From assembly GCA_031254105.1 (NCBI GenBank), contig JAIRVB010000044.1:21748-85747 (forward strand): a stretch of DNA of 64,000 bases, read 5' to 3'. Source of the stretch: Chitinispirillales bacterium (GTDB lineage Bacteria; Fibrobacterota; Chitinivibrionia; Chitinivibrionales; Chitinispirillaceae). A program made the position numbers and the translations under genes. Below, piece by piece: positions 63,120 through 64,000 of this stretch; within the stretch, counting starts at the first letter, position 1, and every line of letters starts with the position of its first letter. A model generated the notes under the pieces. The model made no database searches. It was given only the letters and a program-made list of their open reading frames with translations, and had not been told where the DNA came from.

Positions 63120-63677
63120 TCAATTCAAATTCAATCCGTTCAGCCCCAAAAGTTCCCGCAGCTCTTTTTCAAACATCTCATCATGTTCCTGGTGTTTGCG
63201 GAAAGCCTCTGTTATCGCTTCCTCATCGTATTGGTTTATCTTTGGTTCGACTATATTGACATAATTACTAATCATCGCGTCGCGGAACTTTACATCTTTG
63301 TAAAGGCGCAGGCGCGCACGCAGTTCGCCTGAAAACCGGTTTTCCATACCGCACTCACTTACAAGGATTCCATCAAGATGCTCAATGTGATCCGCGATAG
63401 AGAGGATAAGGTCAAGCGCCTCGCTCTCCTGTTCATCGAGTGTAATCGCGGGGGGCAGTTCAAGAGTGCGTTTCATCCCAAGCATAATCTCCAGAGCTTC
63501 GCTGTCCTCAGGCGCGGGGTTATAAAAGTACTCCACCCCTCTGCCGCTTTCCACCGCTTTTGTATGTATATAAGTGTACACACGCGCCTCTTCATCACTG
63601 TACTCCAAATCCGCGCACACCGCGTGTATCCTGAGAGCGCTGTTAAAGTAACTTCCAAATGATTCCTGCTCGTCCAT
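63120..63677 (-). CDS. Unknown protein
   Basis: A 185-residue acidic, helical, soluble protein that I do not recognise. It begins MDEQESFGSYFNSALRIHAV and includes LEYSDEEARVYTYIHTKAVE and SEALDLILSIADHIEHLDGI. No cysteine-rich or membrane region. The start ATG at 63677 has AAGAGAGAA upstream. It is transcribed away from the YkgJ-type gene at the window end; both may share the spacer 63678-63856. Confidence 0.6.
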   Translation of the reverse strand: MDEQESFGSYFNSALRIHAVCADLEYSDEEARVYTYIHTKAVESGRGVEYFYNPAPEDSEALEIMLGMKRTLELPPAITLDEQESEALDLILSIADHIEHLDGILVSECGMENRFSGELRARLRLYKDVKFRDAMISNYVNIVEPKINQYDEEAITEAFRKHQEHDEMFEKELRELLGLNGLNLN

Positions 63678-63856
63678 AAACTATTTTCTCTCTTCTTTAA
63701 ATAGCATCCGCAAAATTAAATACGGGAGCGTGCTTTTATCGCGCCCTGATATACGCGCCTGTCCCGCTCACTTCAAAGTTCAATAGTTGAATTGAGCAAA
63801 AGGCGAACCCAACAGCGAATTTTTATTGAAACGCATAAATTATAATAAGAGGAAAA

Positions 63857-64000
63857 ATGGAAGAAACTGAAAAAAACAGATGTAAAAGCTGTGACGCTTA
63901 TTGCTGTAGACACGTAGCGGTACACATTGACACTCCGCAAGACAATGAGGATTACGATAACATCCGCTGGTATCTTTTACACGAAAATGTGTGGGTTTCT
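63857..64000 (+). CDS. YkgJ-family cysteine-cluster protein, partial
   Basis: The first 48 codons of a gene cut by the window end. The segment NRCKSCDAYCCRHVAVHIDT matches the N-terminus of YkgJ/UPF0153 proteins, with a C-x2-C-x3-CC cluster likely to bind zinc or Fe-S. AGAGGAAAA precedes the ATG at 63857. The function of the family is unknown. Confidence 0.75.
   Translation, partial: MEETEKNRCKSCDAYCCRHVAVHIDTPQDNEDYDNIRWYLLHENVWVS

Overview
The window reads as a chromosomal segment of a motile, anaerobic, Gram-negative-like bacterium. The best taxonomic hint is a FISUMP-domain protein (the Fibrobacter succinogenes major paralogous domain) at 40.4-41.7 kb, alongside a BspA-type leucine-rich-repeat surface protein with a sorting-like C-terminus, pyruvate:ferredoxin oxidoreductase and a two-subunit class I fumarase. 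Flagellar and chemotaxis genes argue against Fibrobacter itself and for a motile relative in or near Fibrobacterota. No rRNA is present, so this placement is an inference.

Layout. 0-5.8 kb: tRNA-Arg, an XRE regulator, a two-gene unknown cassette, the LRR protein, a NucS-like gene split by an in-frame TGA, and debris of an NlpC/P60 gene and an IS5-type transposase. 5.9-13.6 kb (minus strand): a flagellar operon flhA-flhF-flhG-membrane protein-fliA-small protein-HDOD protein. 14-16.8 kb: a chemoreceptor and a broken second copy. 16.9-18.3 kb: fumarase. 18.7-21.7 kb: a three-gene cassette with an AbiEii-like nucleotidyltransferase (possible toxin-antitoxin or defence unit) and a truncated ATPase gene. 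21.7-24.9 kb: acyltransferase, glycosyltransferase, pcm and a DUF368 polyprenyl-phosphate transporter. 25-36.5 kb: accessory genes around nifJ, several of them fragments. 36.7-49.1 kb (minus strand): branched-chain amino acid synthesis (ilvB-ilvN-ilvC-leuA-leuB-cimA-ilvE). It is preceded by a leader peptide and attenuator and interrupted by a FISUMP gene with a template-repeat-like sequence. 49.7-64 kb: fused SpmA/SpmB, zinc-ribbon protein, TPR protein, HU, a GGDEF response regulator with a very large hybrid kinase, proC, rho, an RlmI-type methyltransferase and a YkgJ-type protein cut by the window end.

The most notable find is at 39.93-40.62 kb. The last 196 bp of the FISUMP gene (variable repeat) and a 183-bp non-coding copy about 0.3 kb downstream (template repeat) match almost perfectly, except that 25 of 27 substitutions fall on template adenines. 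That is the signature of a diversity-generating retroelement. A 13-bp-stem hairpin sits directly after the variable repeat. No reverse transcriptase is visible in the window, and the template lacks 13 nt relative to the gene, so the system is either served in trans or decaying.

The second strong find is a previously unlisted 33-codon leader peptide (48967-49068) rich in Leu/Val/Ile, with competing antiterminator and terminator segments upstream of ilvB. The pathway content (CimA present, no LeuCD or IlvD here) suggests isoleucine is made from citramalate and that the remaining enzymes are encoded elsewhere. At least eight gene remnants, several families of intergenic palindromes and two MITE-like elements point to a genome accumulating pseudogenes and small repeats.
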